NCBI GenBank assembly: GCA_937982665.1
Contig: CALJLD010000247.1
Coordinates: 1 to 32,774 of the forward strand
Direction of reading: 5' to 3'
DNA length: 32,774 bases
Origin: an uncultured Planctomycetales bacterium
GTDB lineage: Bacteria > Planctomycetota > Planctomycetia > Pirellulales > S012-138
Shown here: positions 31,600-32,774 of the stretch, in pieces
How the letters are laid out: each line of letters begins with the position of its first letter
Position numbering within the stretch: position 1 is the first letter of the stretch
Program-made: the position numbers and the translations under genes
Notes under the pieces: model-generated
What the model saw: only the letters and a program-made list of their open reading frames with translations
Told to the model about the DNA's origin: nothing
Databases searched by the model: none

Positions 31600-32774
31600 A
31601 TGGAATCTGCCACTTACATCTTTGAAATCCAGCGATTGCTCAGCCGCGCGCACTCTTTGTTGGGCGAGCCGGCATTGCCGTTGGAATTGGATTGGGACGT
31701 TGAGCGGGCGCTGCTCAAGGTCGCCCGTCACGTAGGCTACGGCGGGCTGGAGAGCGAGCCGCCGCTGTTGTCCGTGATCAGCGGACGTGGCGGACGAGAG
31801 TTCGTTTTCGGCGCGGCCGAGTATGTCTTGCCGGTCGAGGATGATCGGGAAATCCGGCTCGTCAGCTTTGCCGTCCCAGACTGCAACATGCCAAACTTTT
31901 GGGCAGTGGGCGAGTCCGACTATCGACGCTTCTACCGCGTGCTGCGGAACCTCATTCGCGCTCAGCAGGCAACACCGCAACCTTTTTTGAGCGAAGAAAC
32001 TCGCCGCACACTGTGGGATAACACGGTTGGATTCCTGAAGCGCGACAACCAATTGTTGGCCCGCTACAACATCCCCAAGAAGCGTGGCGTGTTGCTGACC
32101 GGAGATCCCGGCAACGGCAAGACCATGGCCTGCCGCTGGCTGCACGATCAATGCAACCGCCGCGGTATTGCCTGGAAGTCAGTCTCGATGGCGGACTACG
32201 AGTGTGCCCGCGCCGATCGGTCGTTGCGGCAAGTGTTCTCCGTGCGGGAGCCGGGCATTGTCCTGTTTGATGATTTCGACATTGCCTTGACCCGTCGGGA
32301 CCGCGGCGGTGATCAGTTCAACCAGTCCACATTCCTGAGCGAGTTGGATGGCGTGGACAGCAAGTCCGGCGTGGTTTACCTGTTCACTACCAATATGCAA
32401 GTTGCGGATATCGATGCGGCCATGAAACGGCCGGGACGAATTGACGTGATCTTGCCCTTTGGCCGCCCGGACAAGGAGATGCGGCAACGCTTCATCAAAG
32501 AACGTTGGCCGGAAGAAGCCCTGCTGGCGGAGTCGCTGGCCGAGATTGTCGCCGACACCGAAGGCTTGAGCTTCGCCGAGTTGGAGGAAGCCCGAAAGCT
32601 CTACGTTTTGAAATTCCTGGACGATGGAATGTGGTGCTGGCATCGCACGAAAGCCACACTCCGCCAGGCGAACAACGAAGTGGTATCGCGGCAGATTGGC
32701 TTCGGATCCCTCAGCCAGCCGGAGGAAGCGACAATTCCTCAAACGGCGGCAACCGCCAAAGATGATACAGGAGG
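31600..32774 (+). CDS. AAA+ family ATPase (3' partial)
   Basis: About 391 codons are visible and the frame runs off the right edge. An N-terminal ~150-residue region with no recognised domain (starts MESATYIFEIQRLLSRAHSL) precedes the AAA+ core: Walker A GDPGNGKT (168-175), Walker B IVLFDDFD (220-227), sensor 1 in YLFTTNM and the AMKRPGRID motif characteristic of FtsH/Cdc48-type AAA proteins. The second Walker B residue is Asp rather than the usual Glu. The core is followed by PFGRPDKEMRQRF and a small helical lid with GLSFAELEEA. It would remodel a protein or complex using ATP; the target is unknown. The start is the first plausible ATG; no ribosome site is clear. Confidence 0.88.
   Translation, partial: MESATYIFEIQRLLSRAHSLLGEPALPLELDWDVERALLKVARHVGYGGLESEPPLLSVISGRGGREFVFGAAEYVLPVEDDREIRLVSFAVPDCNMPNFWAVGESDYRRFYRVLRNLIRAQQATPQPFLSEETRRTLWDNTVGFLKRDNQLLARYNIPKKRGVLLTGDPGNGKTMACRWLHDQCNRRGIAWKSVSMADYECARADRSLRQVFSVREPGIVLFDDFDIALTRRDRGGDQFNQSTFLSELDGVDSKSGVVYLFTTNMQVADIDAAMKRPGRIDVILPFGRPDKEMRQRFIKERWPEEALLAESLAEIVADTEGLSFAELEEARKLYVLKFLDDGMWCWHRTKATLRQANNEVVSRQIGFGSLSQPEEATIPQTAATAKDDTG

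Noticed and set aside
31453..32151. 232-codon minus-strand frame
   Set aside because: Opposite the AAA+ gene, including its Walker A region; no motif.

Overview
The window looks like a chromosomal stretch from a planctomycete, probably of the Pirellula/Rhodopirellula kind. Reasons: a DUF1559-type C-terminal domain, many secreted or envelope proteins of unknown role, Mn/Zn ABC permeases that carry a DtxR-like domain, a bacterial topoisomerase VI B subunit, and a class II terpene cyclase beside a DUF116-prenyltransferase fusion. Shine-Dalgarno sites are present at some genes and absent at others. I see no rRNA, tRNA, CRISPR array, insertion sequence or phage gene.

Layout. 1-1903: two overlapping metal (Mn/Zn type) ABC permeases, each with a DtxR-like sensor domain, then a Cys-rich secreted outer-membrane-type protein (2143-3129). 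3157-5614, minus strand: SpoU-type RNA methyltransferase, membrane TPR protein and an orphan Dam-like methyltransferase. 5727-7342: a tandem pair of secreted lectin-fold paralogues, ending at a bidirectional terminator shared with two small aromatic-rich secreted proteins (7430-8203, minus). 8579-11488: topoisomerase VI subunit B and an ECF sigma factor.

11734-16848 is a sulfide/sulfane-sulfur operon. Its genes encode a DUF442 phosphatase-like protein, a persulfide dioxygenase-rhodanese fusion, a TauE/SafE sulfite exporter, a very short membrane protein, a sulfide:quinone oxidoreductase and an unknown Arg/Gly-rich protein. SQR would make sulfane sulfur, the dioxygenase would oxidise it to sulfite, the rhodanese would shuttle sulfur and TauE would export the sulfite. 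The region upstream holds a good sigma-54 (-24/-12) promoter match. That fits the known control of sqr-pdo operons by sigma-54 activators of the FisR type, though no such activator is in the window.

The most exciting observation lies inside this operon. The short membrane ORF at 14654 meets an in-frame TGA at 14741, and the same frame continues as (TGA)-M-S-G-A-C for 49 more codons. A 6-bp stem with a 5-nt loop (second loop base G) begins 13 nt after the TGA, as expected of a bacterial SECIS element. I propose a small membrane selenoprotein with a U-x4-C motif, co-encoded with sulfide oxidation.

16955-17767 is a ZIP metal transporter. 17779-21606 (minus) is a two-gene terpenoid cassette: a divergent squalene-hopene-cyclase-like enzyme followed by a DUF116-polyprenyl synthase fusion. 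22191-24203 is an MsbA-like ABC exporter. 24246-25661 (minus) is a HEAT/VWA secreted protein, divergent from a large DUF1559-containing protein (25913-28444). Then come a thioesterase, a HupE/UreJ nickel-type permease (minus), a TolC-family outer membrane protein (minus) and, divergent across a near-perfect 29-bp palindrome, an AAA+ ATPase cut by the right edge.
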